Source: Symbiodinium natans (lineage: Eukaryota; Sar; Dinophyceae; Suessiales; Symbiodiniaceae). From it: a stretch of DNA of 64,000 bases. Both the position numbers and the translations under genes were made by a program. The stretch spans positions 290,001 to 354,000 of the forward strand of contig CAJNDS010002339.1 in the NCBI GenBank assembly GCA_905221605.1, written 5' to 3'. Below the pieces are notes generated by a model that saw nothing but the letters and a program-made list of their open reading frames with translations, was not told where the DNA came from and searched no databases. Positions 1 to 9,521 of the stretch are shown here, piece after piece (the first letter of the stretch is position 1; every line of letters starts with the position of its first letter).

Positions 1-1992
1 GTGCAAGCAGGCGCAGCCTACGTAGTCTTGTGCGTCAGGGGTTCCAGGCCAGCCCGTAAACCCCAAAGGCCTTAATAACCTACAGTACGAACACAACGCA
101 GCCCCGAAATGGTCGCAGGACTGGGTGTTTGTGGTAGGAGTCACTCCGTAGTGTTCCATGTCTCATACGTTCCTCAGGTGGAAATGTGGCCTATGAGCGC
201 AGTGAGGATTTAGAGCTTCGCGCGTCCACGCGCCGGTTGCCAGATCTTGCCGACCCATGACGGCCCATCTGGCTGCACATTGGACGGCGCGTATTTGCAA
301 GTTTCTCGCTGTGATGCTCTTAGCTTGCAACCCTTGGCAGGAAGAGTCTGAGTCATCAGTGGCAAGAGGAACTCACGACGCGCGCGCGCCAGCCAAAGGA
401 GCACGAGGGAGTCTTGTGTCACAAGATGGCACTATTGCGCTCACTGCGGTGCCGGGACTTGTTGATCATGTGTCTTCATAGTATACTACAGGGTGTGTGG
501 GAGAGCAACTGTCTGGTATGATATATCGTTTATTACTTCTGGTTCGCAGAGGTACTGCCCGAAAGTTCTGTGCGCGGTTCTTTTTGAGAGTTTTTCTCGC
601 AAAGCAGTCTACTGTATGATGCGGTGGCAGGAGCCGCTCAGCCGTTCGCAAACATGCTGGAGAGCAACTGTGGTCTAGAAACTACAAACAAGCCTGACTG
701 ATCATGTCTCCGCCAGAGCTGCCGACAAAACTAGGAACCTACCTGCCTTGCTCCAGGAGCCTATGCAAAATTGAGGGATGCCAACAAAATGTAGTAAACA
801 AATCGATGCCCATATCTTATTCTGTCTCCAGTGCTTCCCCTGCGAAGGCTGAGCGTAGGCTCCATAGTCATGAGTGGTGGTCAGCAACCTACATCCCAGA
901 GCTTCCCTGGAATTGTTTCTTGCGCAGCTTACAAGCTCTTGACGAGAGAAGCGTGCGACGTCCAGGAGGAGAGCAGGCTTGTTGAGGGCGTTTCACTTTA
1001 CAGTCCATTATAGTGCGGTATGGCTGTTGCCCATGCCACGCAAGACCGCGGACCAGGGCCATCGCGTCTACTGTTTTGTGTTGCCAAGCTCGCTGTCCTA
1101 TGAGTGCGAATAGTACAAACTCAAAGCGAAGAACAGTATGGCAACGAGTAGCAGCCGCAGCATGCCAGAGCACGTGGTGCGAAAAAAAGGTTTGCCGTCA
1201 CACAGTCGCAGCCAGCAGTAGCAAGTGGCAGCCAGCAGCAGCAGCAACAAGTTGCAGCCAGCGCCACGGGCATACTGTCTGAGTTCCTCGTGCTGACGCC
1301 TGTGAAGCCGAAACATCAGGCGCCCTCGTAGCCACGCAAGGCTGGGGACTGAGGGTACTGCAGTGGATGTCCGGGTCGGGCGCGCGCCGCAGGAAGTCAA
1401 AATGATGACGCCGTCGGATCTTTGCTGCGAGCAGATCTCCAGCACAAAGCCCCGACTCGCTTGTAAAGCTGCTAATCAACAGGGTTAATTTTCCAAGGCA
1501 TGGTCGTTCACACGGCTTGATTGAAACTTAATGTGCAAACAATATTGTCTTCACTGTAGAGCTGGGACCCTGAGGGCTTCGGGTTTAGGACTCAGACAGC
1601 CGAGGCCTGGGAGCGCACCTGGGCTCGAAAAAACTCAACGCTGAGGCGTAGAGAGGTGTGCAGGAGGTGGTGGAAAGAATTGCAAAAGGCAATGGGAGAA
1701 ATTGAAATGAGTGCTAGTAAGCCACGGCAAAATGCCGTGCCGGAGAGTCTTTTTTGCCAGGCACGTGGTAAAGCAGGAAACTGGAACTTGATGGCCGAGC
1801 ACGGAACCTCAGAGTTAGTGCGGCTAGCATTCAACTGAGTGACTTGCGAAGGCTCATGATGTGGCCAGAAGCTTGCAAGGCAGTGGCCCTATGTTCATGG
1901 CGCAAAAAAAACCCTAAGCCTTACGCGCCCTATGACCCTAACTGCTGAGGTTGAGCCCCAGCAGGCATAGAAGACAGAAGTGGATTCATGAC
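1..1992. other. Intergenic spacer left of the retroelement
   Basis: I see no convincing gene here. Open frames are short, overlap on both strands and show no recognisable motif. A CAG/CAGCAG-rich patch lies at about 1204-1262 and telomere-like words (CCCTAA, TTTAGG) are scattered near 1567-1590 and 1910-1945. This is the flank into which the LTR element has inserted. Confidence 0.6.
1204..1262. repeat. CAG-rich low-complexity patch
   Basis: The tract reads as repeated GCAGCCAGCAG words with several consecutive CAG triplets. It is imperfect and no long frame around it looks coding, so it is treated as simple sequence. Confidence 0.5.
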
Positions 1993-2234
1993 TTCCCCTC
2001 TGAAATCAGCCATTGCAAGGACTCAAACTAAGCGCGGAGCTTTTTACACGCAAGCAACAAGGAAACGAAAGTCCTCAAAGGTATATCTACTTTGTAGGGT
2101 TTGGCACCTACTCTGTGAAATGCTGTACATATTTAGAATGTTTCATGCTCAAGGCTTTGGGCCTAGAAAGCAAACGGAAAACTGCATGGTGCAACTGCTA
2201 CAGGATGACATGTACAGGAGTAGGCTTCAACACT
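1993..2234 (-). repeat. Downstream (3') LTR of the copia-like element
   Basis: This 242-bp sequence is identical, base for base by eye, to 7376-7617. Relative to the minus-strand element it is the 3' LTR. It follows a purine-rich tract and precedes the left flank. The identity extends through the bases GAGGGGAA at its end, so the exact LTR edge (a CA terminus or these extra bases) is uncertain. Confidence 0.9.
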
Positions 2235-2244
2235 CCTCCTTCGC
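2235..2244 (-). promoter_or_regulatory. Polypurine tract of the retroelement
   Basis: On the minus strand the sequence GCGAAGGAGG stands directly before the AGTGTTG start of the downstream LTR. LTR retroelements use such a tract to prime plus-strand DNA synthesis. The position and composition fit; function is inferred. Confidence 0.65.
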
Positions 2245-2452
2245 AACACCGCTAGGGTATTGCGACAAACAAAACCTGTACATGTCCATCCCTTCCGGGA
2301 GGAGGTACGAGCTCCTACCGAAGGAAAGGCTGTAGCTGGCCGGCTGGCCTCAGAGTGCGAGGGCTCTCACGGCACCTCTTTGCAAAAGAAAAGCACTGCT
2401 GGCAGGCCTGCGCAATGGGGCGCGCAACCTACCCGTCAGGGCGGCGGATGCC

Positions 2453-5400
2453 CTAACGTGTGCTATGCTGCGTGCAGTCTGCCTGGCTTCTGTGGCACTG
2501 CCGGCAGACCTCAAACACAACAAACTTGTGTGAACGGGCAAGTGTGGAACAGGCCTTGGTGCGATGAAGCGTGTTGCCCTCTGGCGTTGCAAAGAAACGA
2601 GTTGGTGCTTCATCGGCCTGCCTAGTGGAAGCTGGCGCGTTCCTGCCGGAAGCGGTCGCAAGACGCTGTGAGGAACTGGCCGCTGCCTCTCTCTCAGAGA
2701 TTTCTGCCCGGATTGCTTGCTCCGTGCGGTCCCTGAGACGCTGCAACTTGCGCGCCTTTCGCGGGCTTAGCGACACACTGCTCATGCCGAAGGTCCTGCG
2801 TGACAAGAAGGCAAAACTCCACTTCAGAAACTCCCACAAAACAATGGCACAAAACGCAACACCGAAAATGCACACTGCAAGCATCAGGTCGGCGTCCAAG
2901 GGAACTGGGAGCGTCAGGTCTTCCGGCTCTTCATCCTGCTGGCTAGCGGCGCCTATGACTTGCAAAAAGACAAACAGCATGAATACCGCACAAACAGGAT
3001 GATCACGTTTGCGGAACAGGTAAACCCCTGGCATGCCCCAACAAACTGCTGTCACAAGGCCATCTGCTGCTGCAGCTAAACGCACAGTCGTGAGCAGCAC
3101 ACGTTCTGCAAGGGGTTGTTGGGACTCCTCCTGGACAGGAGGCTCCGGCACACCGCTCAAACCCCACAACCTAACGCGCTGCTCCTCCTCGACCCAGTAC
3201 GGTGCTGGAGTGCCTGAAGCAGCTGCTGCGGGCGGGTTCCGGACACCAGCGCACAGTGCAAACACGGCGCCACGCACGCCAAGCAACAACAGACACAATA
3301 ACAGCTGCAGCTGAAAAAGGAGGTTTGCCGTCAGACGTTGGCGTGCGTTGCGGGTCCCGCCCTCCCGGGGGGAGGTTGCTGGAACTGCAACACTGCTGGG
3401 CACTGTGGTTTCGTGCTCTCCTCCTGGCCTGGTGGTGAGGTCCTGGCAGTTTGTTGGCTGGACCTCACGCAGCCCAAACACGCAAAACCCACCAAAACCA
3501 TCTAAACTAAACCTGCCCGGACAACACGGCAGTGGACCTGGCACCTGTGCAGGCCCATCTCTTCCGAGCGGCGAGAGTGGCAGACGAGTCCAGTCCAAAT
3601 CATAGACGCTTGAATCCCCATCACCATCAAGCTGGTATCGTGTGGGGTTGTCGTCACACTCATCGTCGGCGTCCAACCTGAACCAAACGGTTGAGGACTG
3701 CTGCAGGCACACTTTGGGATCCAAAACTTGGGTCCCACAAACCCCCTTTTTTGGCTCCAAAAGGGGGGTTTGCCCTGGCCAAATGAGCGCAGTCATTTGG
3801 GCACTTATTCCATGTCCCCACCCTGGCTTCAGACTTGGACTTACGTGCTCATCCTGCCCTCCAAGGGGCAAGCCAAAGGCCTGAAGTGCTTTGGCTATGA
3901 CGAGGGTTGAAGAGACCTCGTTTGCAGCGCGGTTTGCAAACGTGCTGCGTGCGTTTTCACGCTGAGCCTCCAACTCAGCGATTAGCGTCAACGCCCTATC
4001 ATGCTCAATCACAGGGCAACCGTTCTGAACCATCAACGTGGTGAGCTCACCCTCAGAGGAACGCAAGAAACACTCATCAGCTGTCCAACTCAACATGTAC
4101 CCCAGCCGCGCGACAAGCTGTCCTAGGGGCACAATTGCAGTCGGCAGCTCATCCCTCCCGGGAGGCGTGAGTATCACCCCATGCTTGGTGATGCGCATGT
4201 GTGATGTGTGGCCCCCCGCTAAACCAACCTGCACCTTGTTTGTCTTGACCCACTCCTCCTGCGACGATGCTGGCCGTAAAGGGTGCGTGGCCCCTGAGTC
4301 TAGAAGGGCATGTCCAATGAAAGGTGGCTCGGACTCCACGGCTTGAGCACCGGGCAACCCCTCGATCTCGGCTCGAGAAGGGGGGTTTGCTTGTGGGTCA
4401 TTTAGAAGGCAACTAGCTGGCATGCTTGAGCAAATGGTGAGCTTCTTGAGGGATGGATTTGAAGGCTGCTGCACACCATCTCCGTCAGGAGTGGGGGCCG
4501 CTGGGGCAGGCACTGTGGATACTGGACCCTGCGACGGCTGTTGCCCATGAGTGGCATGCGCAGCTTCAAGCTGCCTCAAGGCGTGGGATGCGTGCTGAAG
4601 GAAGGAATCCATGGACAGAACAGGCGTGGCCTGGACAACGGGTGGCGCGGAGGATGACGTGGAGGTGGAGGCTGCCTGGACTGACGGCTTCTGTTCCGGT
4701 GCCGTTGGCTCGGCCTTTCCAGCCTTGCAATCTTTGACGCGATGGTCCTCAGAGCCACAATTTTGGCACTTCTTAAACCTTTCAGCCGCTGGCAGGTCGC
4801 TCATGGAGTGAGGAGCCTTGCATTTCGCACCGAACTTGCACCCCTTAGGCGTAAGAAAGTACTTGCACGGCTTACCCTTCCCCCCACCCTTAGTTTCACC
4901 CCCCTTAGCGTCCATGGCCTTCAAAGCGACATTGTTGCCTGACCCACCCTGTGTGGCAATCTGTGCTCCAGCCATGGTTTCAAACTCGGCTAACAAGTGC
5001 TTGTAATACTCCTGAACCGCATCTTCCGAAGGGTGAGTCTCGATGTGCAGCATGCTGCGAACCATCTGAGTTCGGAACATGGGGTCCGGGTTTTGGCTTA
5101 GGATATGGTTGGTCATTTCGGTGAGGGCACCGGCAAGAACTGTAGGATCTGGGGCTACCATACCGCAGTCAATGCAGCGCTTGTGCCACCTACCCCATGC
5201 CCTCAGCGCGGACACACCTGACACCACATCCTGAACAACATTGGGATTTTGCAGGTGATTCAACACCAATGCCTTTTCCGTGGAACCTCCAGGCTGATAC
5301 AACGTGTAAAGCCGAAACATGATTTGAGTGGCTACTTGAGTGGTCCTGCGAGCTACCATTTCCGCTTTTACCCCTTGATCTAGGGCTGCTAAAATCATGG

Positions 5401-7396
5401 CGCACGCACGTGCATTGACCCTGGACCACTTTCCCTCCACCAGCTCCGGGCGCTCGTCAACCTCTACCCTGATGCGATGGAGCGGAGTAGCCTTAACCCA
5501 CCTTTCATATGCGTCACGGCTCACCTGCAGCACTGCGGTCCACCAATCATGCGAGGAATCGGACAAATCACCCATCAACCCTGCAACTAACTCCAACCAA
5601 TCCTGAAAATCCAACGAACCACTCATCGGATCAGGAGCTTTCAGCATGGGAAGTGCAGTAGTGCCTGGCTTGACGGCTTCAGGGGCGTTGCTAACAACAC
5701 TCTTATCCCGCATGCCCTGCGCCTGCATGGTTTGAAGCTGCTGCATTCCTGCAAACAAGGCATCCATCATGGGATTGCCCGAGGAGGGCGCTGCACTTGC
5801 TGCAGATGCTCCTCCTGGAGCTGCACTGGCTTGGGCACCTGATACCTGCGCATGCGGCACCTGTGTACCTGCGCCTGAAACTTGTGGCACCTGTGCACAT
5901 GCAGCGGGTCCAACCCCTCCGGGCGGAGATGCGGGCACCTGTGTACCTTGCACCTGTGGCACCTGTGCATAGGCAGCGGGCCCAACCCCTCCGGGCGGAG
6001 ATGCGGGCACCTGTGTACCTTGCACCTGTGGCACCTGTGGCATTCCTGAGCCTTGAGGCCAGATCTGGCCCAGACCCAGGTTTTCGGCCTGAGAAGGGGG
6101 GTTTGGAGCAGAACAAGCCAAATTCACCTGTGCTGTGTCGTAGGACTGCCCGACCCCTCCGGGCGGGGTTGCACTGCTGGGCAACCTATGGGAACCCTGC
6201 AACCCTGACCAGAAGTTGGACCAAAACCCTGACGCGGCTGCTGCTGCAGCTTGAGCGGGCGCTCTCAAAGCACCAACCGCCGGCGCTGCAACATCCTGCA
6301 CCTGATGCGCAGAGGAAGTGTGGACCTGAGCATCTTGCGATGATGGCACCTGGAGGGGTATGGGGACCTGCATTTGCGGTGGGGCCTGCGGGGCACTGCT
6401 TGAAGCTGCCGCCTCCCTCGCCAACTGCTCCCTCATAGCCTTCTCCTCCTCAAGTTGCCTCCTTAAACGCTGGATCTCAAGGTCCTGGGCCTGATTTCTC
6501 AACTCCTGAGCCTGAGCCCTTTGATCAAACCCCGCCAACTGCCTAGCAACCTCCGCTTGAATTGCGTCCTGGGGCAAGGAGGTTGAGTCTGAACGGGATT
6601 GGGGCCTATCAGGCATGTTACCGTACAATAGGGGAGCCCTACGTTCCAAAACTTGCATGCGCTGCAGCATGTCGGCGTTCAGGAGCGAGCCCTCCCTTCC
6701 GGGGTGCGGTGGTGCAAAGGATGTTGGCGTTCCTTGTGGCCCCACTTGCGGCGGCGACCCACTAGCAGAACCCAAACTCCCATCTCCCAAAGCCAACTGC
6801 CCTGGTGCACCCCCCGGACTACCCATGGAACGGGTAGCACTTCGTGGTGGCGTTGCGTGTGAGTCCTGCCACACCGGGACTTGCATGATCTCAGTGCGGG
6901 CAACTCTGAAAAAATCCCCAACCCTTGACATGAGCTGGAGCCCAGCCCCAGGGAAACCCTCAACCATTTCTGCAATAGTTTGCAAACCCTGTCCTTGCTG
7001 GGAACGTGGGGTAAGGAACCCCTCAACATGGGAGTCCCCAGCGACTGCTCCACCTGGCGCTGCTTCACCACTCGCGGTACCTGGCATGCCAGTGCTGGTC
7101 TGCAGACCTGGGCTCCCGCCCGGTGTGTTGCCGGGCACATGCACAATTTGGTGTGCGCTCTCACCACCCTCACTGGTGGTCGACATTGGTGGCACTTCCC
7201 TTGAACCTCGCGATGATTCATGCTGGCCTGTGCCTCCCAACGCCCCTCCCGTAGCCGTATTAGGTTCAAGGCCCACTGCACCTGACTGGCCTGATTCACG
7301 TGGTGGCATTGAACCTGAGTGCTGCAAACCATCCCCTCCGGGAGGTGGAGATGGATGCGGTGGATTGGTGCCGTATTCCCCTCTGAAATCAGCCAT
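2453..7396 (-). CDS. Gag-protease polyprotein of a copia-like element with membrane C-terminus
   Basis: The frame has 1647 codons, with its ATG at 7394-7396 inside the upstream LTR. Residues 1-280 are rich in Pro, Gly and Ser. A coiled coil lies near 290-335, and tandem 24-residue repeats and Ala/Gln/Pro-rich linkers follow to about 560. Residues 585-808 look like a copia Gag (a FQDW motif, a tryptophan pair, then a helical region). A CCCH finger sits at C844, C853, C859 and H863, a CCHC knuckle at C877, C880, H885 and C890, and a retroviral-type aspartic protease motif DSGA at D1033. Known copia elements continue with integrase, reverse transcriptase and RNase H; none is visible here. Instead, hydrophobic segments occur at about 1359-1385, 1469-1485 and 1504-1524, with a weaker one at 1433-1462. 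The tail has H1611, C1616, H1623, C1631 and C1634. The frame is uninterrupted. It could be a domain-deleted polyprotein joined to an envelope-like or captured membrane protein. Confidence 0.85.
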   Translation of the reverse strand: MADFRGEYGTNPPHPSPPPGGDGLQHSGSMPPRESGQSGAVGLEPNTATGGALGGTGQHESSRGSREVPPMSTTSEGGESAHQIVHVPGNTPGGSPGLQTSTGMPGTASGEAAPGGAVAGDSHVEGFLTPRSQQGQGLQTIAEMVEGFPGAGLQLMSRVGDFFRVARTEIMQVPVWQDSHATPPRSATRSMGSPGGAPGQLALGDGSLGSASGSPPQVGPQGTPTSFAPPHPGREGSLLNADMLQRMQVLERRAPLLYGNMPDRPQSRSDSTSLPQDAIQAEVARQLAGFDQRAQAQELRNQAQDLEIQRLRRQLEEEKAMREQLAREAAASSSAPQAPPQMQVPIPLQVPSSQDAQVHTSSAHQVQDVAAPAVGALRAPAQAAAAAASGFWSNFWSGLQGSHRLPSSATPPGGVGQSYDTAQVNLACSAPNPPSQAENLGLGQIWPQGSGMPQVPQVQGTQVPASPPGGVGPAAYAQVPQVQGTQVPASPPGGVGPAACAQVPQVSGAGTQVPHAQVSGAQASAAPGGASAASAAPSSGNPMMDALFAGMQQLQTMQAQGMRDKSVVSNAPEAVKPGTTALPMLKAPDPMSGSLDFQDWLELVAGLMGDLSDSSHDWWTAVLQVSRDAYERWVKATPLHRIRVEVDERPELVEGKWSRVNARACAMILAALDQGVKAEMVARRTTQVATQIMFRLYTLYQPGGSTEKALVLNHLQNPNVVQDVVSGVSALRAWGRWHKRCIDCGMVAPDPTVLAGALTEMTNHILSQNPDPMFRTQMVRSMLHIETHPSEDAVQEYYKHLLAEFETMAGAQIATQGGSGNNVALKAMDAKGGETKGGGKGKPCKYFLTPKGCKFGAKCKAPHSMSDLPAAERFKKCQNCGSEDHRVKDCKAGKAEPTAPEQKPSVQAASTSTSSSAPPVVQATPVLSMDSFLQHASHALRQLEAAHATHGQQPSQGPVSTVPAPAAPTPDGDGVQQPSNPSLKKLTICSSMPASCLLNDPQANPPSRAEIEGLPGAQAVESEPPFIGHALLDSGATHPLRPASSQEEWVKTNKVQVGLAGGHTSHMRITKHGVILTPPGRDELPTAIVPLGQLVARLGYMLSWTADECFLRSSEGELTTLMVQNGCPVIEHDRALTLIAELEAQRENARSTFANRAANEVSSTLVIAKALQAFGLPLGGQDEHVSPSLKPGWGHGISAQMTALIWPGQTPLLEPKKGVCGTQVLDPKVCLQQSSTVWFRLDADDECDDNPTRYQLDGDGDSSVYDLDWTRLPLSPLGRDGPAQVPGPLPCCPGRFSLDGFGGFCVFGLREVQPTNCQDLTTRPGGEHETTVPSSVAVPATSPREGGTRNARQRLTANLLFQLQLLLCLLLLGVRGAVFALCAGVRNPPAAAASGTPAPYWVEEEQRVRLWGLSGVPEPPVQEESQQPLAERVLLTTVRLAAAADGLVTAVCWGMPGVYLFRKRDHPVCAVFMLFVFLQVIGAASQQDEEPEDLTLPVPLDADLMLAVCIFGVAFCAIVLWEFLKWSFAFLSRRTFGMSSVSLSPRKARKLQRLRDRTEQAIRAEISEREAAASSSQRLATASGRNAPASTRQADEAPTRFFATPEGNTLHRTKACSTLARSHKFVVFEVCRQCHRSQADCTQHSTR
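3738..3772. other. Perfect-looking hairpin inside the polyprotein frame
   Basis: The arms are CAAACCCCCTTTT and AAAAGGGGGGTTTG, paired with a one-base bulge around a short loop. The same right-arm word AAGGGGGGTTTG recurs at about 4378-4390 and 6096-6107 in the element. Confidence 0.6.
5901..6044 (-). repeat. Tandem 72-bp repeat, two copies, in the polyprotein
   Basis: Two nearly identical 72-bp units (5901-5972 and 5973-6044) encode a 24-residue repeat rich in Gln, Val, Pro and Gly on the minus strand. A degenerate third copy lies just below 5901. The period is a multiple of three, so the frame is kept. Confidence 0.85.
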
Positions 7397-7617
7397 TGCA
7401 AGGACTCAAACTAAGCGCGGAGCTTTTTACACGCAAGCAACAAGGAAACGAAAGTCCTCAAAGGTATATCTACTTTGTAGGGTTTGGCACCTACTCTGTG
7501 AAATGCTGTACATATTTAGAATGTTTCATGCTCAAGGCTTTGGGCCTAGAAAGCAAACGGAAAACTGCATGGTGCAACTGCTACAGGATGACATGTACAG
7601 GAGTAGGCTTCAACACT
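7376..7617 (-). repeat. Upstream (5') LTR of the copia-like element, carries the start codon
   Basis: This repeat is identical to 1993-2234. It is the 5' LTR for the minus-strand element and contains the first seven codons of the polyprotein (MADFRGE). The interior then continues without a leader, so any primer-binding site must overlap coding sequence. No standard tRNA-complementary TGG-type site was recognised next to it. Confidence 0.88.
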
Positions 7618-8117
7618 AACACTTAAAAGTTTGTTGAAAACAATCTATGATGCTAGCCAGGGCCCGGACAGGTTCAACTCAGGATTCCCACACAAAATGT
7701 TGCCTTGAGGCAGACGCAGGCCAGGCCAAAAGCCCTTCGCAGGACACGTGAAAGCAAAGAGGGAGGGACAGAGTGAGAGGGGGCTCTGCAACGATGGTTC
7801 CAAATAAAAGATTGCTGAAAAGGGTCCAATTTATATACTCTGCGCCGCAGACAAGTTGTTCGGTTACGCGACAACAGTTGCAAACTCAGCTGCAAGCTTA
7901 CCAACCACTGGGCGGATCGTTGTGGGGAGCGGGTTTCTTCGGAGCGTCTTTTTCTATGCCGTTTTGACGTCATGGAATCGAGGAGTGTTGACAAGATGTG
8001 CGTGCGAGCTAGCCTTTTCCAACAAAATAACTTCGGAGCATTGATGCCATGCATTCTGTTGAATAGTCAATGAGGATGGGAAAGCAAGTATTTGGAGAAA
8101 TAAGGACCTGAGGAAAG

Positions 8118-8166
8118 CGGGAGGGCGGGGGGGCAGGGGGGCGGGGGGGGGCGGGGGGGCGGGGGA
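8118..8166 (+). repeat. G-rich tract with G-quadruplex potential
   Basis: Runs of 4 to 9 Gs are separated by single C or CA. At least six runs of four or more Gs fall within 49 bases, enough for an intramolecular quadruplex on the plus strand. Confidence 0.8.
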
Positions 8167-8578
8167 ATAACAGCATCTACCGGACGGGAGGCCACGGTCA
8201 AATCGTAGTTTGCGGGAACCTGGATGTAAGCGCTGCGGATTGTGGTGCCCCAAAGCCCGCTGTTTCGCAGCTTCGCCCGGGAAAGCAAGGGCCCGTGTGG
8301 CCCGTTTCGGAGACCAGTTTTTCCTGTGTTTCCATTCCTCTCTGCCTTCATTTCCGCTTTTTGGGTGTGTGTGATTTATTGCAAATGTTTGTCTTTATGT
8401 TCTGTATTGTCGCTATTCTCATTCTTTGCTTTCTTGTTTCATTTCGTTCCTTCTTTGTCTCCTTATTTCATTCGTTTGTTCGTTCATTGTGTTTATTTCG
8501 TTCTTGCTGTCGTTCTTTCTCATTCATTCGTTCTTTCCTTCAATAGTTATTTGTGTCCTTCTGTCTTTATCGCTGTCT

Positions 8579-8581
<3 letters not shown>

Positions 8582-8632
<51 letters not shown>
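8582..8632 (+). repeat. (CT)n microsatellite, about 25 uninterrupted units
   Basis: A perfect CT dinucleotide run follows a longer imperfect pyrimidine-rich region. Serine/leucine frames crossing it are artefacts of the repeat. Confidence 0.95.
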
Positions 8633-8634
<2 letters not shown>

Positions 8635-9458
8635 GTCCTCTCTCATTCTCTGCGCACGTGCCGAACCTGAATTCTCAGAGCCTAGCGACCTAGCTCTCCA
8701 ACACTCCCCCGCACTGAGGGGGGCTCGAAGCGGTAGCTTCGTTGCGCTTGGTAGGCTCTGTGTGCCTTGCGAGCGCGCGATGCAGTGATGCCGTCGGTAT
8801 GAGGGTAACCGTTTTCAAAGACTTGAGAACACGGAGTCCCGGAGCATCGTTGTTAAGTTGGAGCTTGAGTTTTTGCAGGATGGCTGGGCGTGGCATCTTG
8901 CAAGCTTTGCTTTGCCGAAGATGCTTGAGCCTGGGGCCTTTTCCAGGTTGCTTGTAGTGTGGGGTCCCGCGTGAAACCTCTCATACCGGGTGTTAGCCAC
9001 CCCGAAGATCCATCCAGTAGCCCAGGACGCTATCCAACGTTGGAATTGGTGGTTGGCGAGGGCGATTGGTGGTGAGGTGAGCAGCCCTGCCCTTGCGGGA
9101 AGCGGGAGGGGAATGGAGTCTATAGGCGTTTACACTGTGAGCGTCTGCCAGGTGGACGAGAGCCTCGCGGGCCCGGAGCAGCGCCTTGTCTACCTGAGGA
9201 GAGTATGCTCCCCGCGGTGTGCTCCCAGTTCTCTGCTGCGACTCTGCTTTCGTGAGTCAGTGTGCAAGCGCGAGGAACCTCAGCGAGATGTCGATGCGGG
9301 TCGAGGGCGTGCCGGAGGCGAAGTGCGAAGTGCGAACAGACGCGAAAAGTTTGTTGATTAAGTTCTGACGGTGTCCAGCTTGGAAACTTGAAACTCTCGG
9401 ATGCTGCCGGGCACGGACGGGGACATGACAGCTCCGGTCAAGGTGCGCGTGGGCTGTG

Positions 9459-9521
9459 CATGTGTGCATGTGCATGTGCATGTGTGTGTGTGTGTGTGTG
9501 TGTGCGTGTGTGTGCGCGCGC
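9459..9521 (+). repeat. (TG)n microsatellite, imperfect
   Basis: TGTGCATG words are followed by an uninterrupted TG run and then GCGTGTGTGTGCGCGC. Alternating purine-pyrimidine DNA of this kind can adopt Z-form. Confidence 0.93.

Larger units (their letters stand above)
1993..7617 (-). mobile_element. Ty1/copia-like LTR retroelement, apparently non-autonomous
   Basis: Two identical 242-bp direct repeats (1993-2234 and 7376-7617) bracket one long minus-strand reading frame with Gag-like, CCCH, CCHC and aspartic protease parts, which identifies an LTR retroelement. On the minus strand the repeat opens with AGTGTTGAAG, and a purine tract (GCGAAGGAGG) abuts the downstream repeat as a polypurine tract should. 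The reading frame begins inside the upstream LTR, an arrangement known from yeast Ty1. No integrase (HHCC, DDE) or reverse transcriptase (YVDD-type) motif was seen between the protease and the C-terminus, so the element probably depends on enzymes from a related autonomous copy. Identical LTRs plus an intact frame imply recent insertion. I could not find a clean 5-bp target-site duplication: GTGTT and GTCAT flank the element on the minus strand. Confidence 0.88.

Noticed and set aside
6615-7619. A 334-codon plus-strand frame opposite the retroelement Gag
   Set aside because: It is antisense to the well-supported polyprotein and runs into the LTR. Its Pro/Ser-rich composition follows from the complementary strand.
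8242-8788. Hydrophobic and serine/leucine-rich frames over the pyrimidine-rich region
   Set aside because: The apparent membrane segments come from TTC/TCT/CTC codons in the CT-rich tract.
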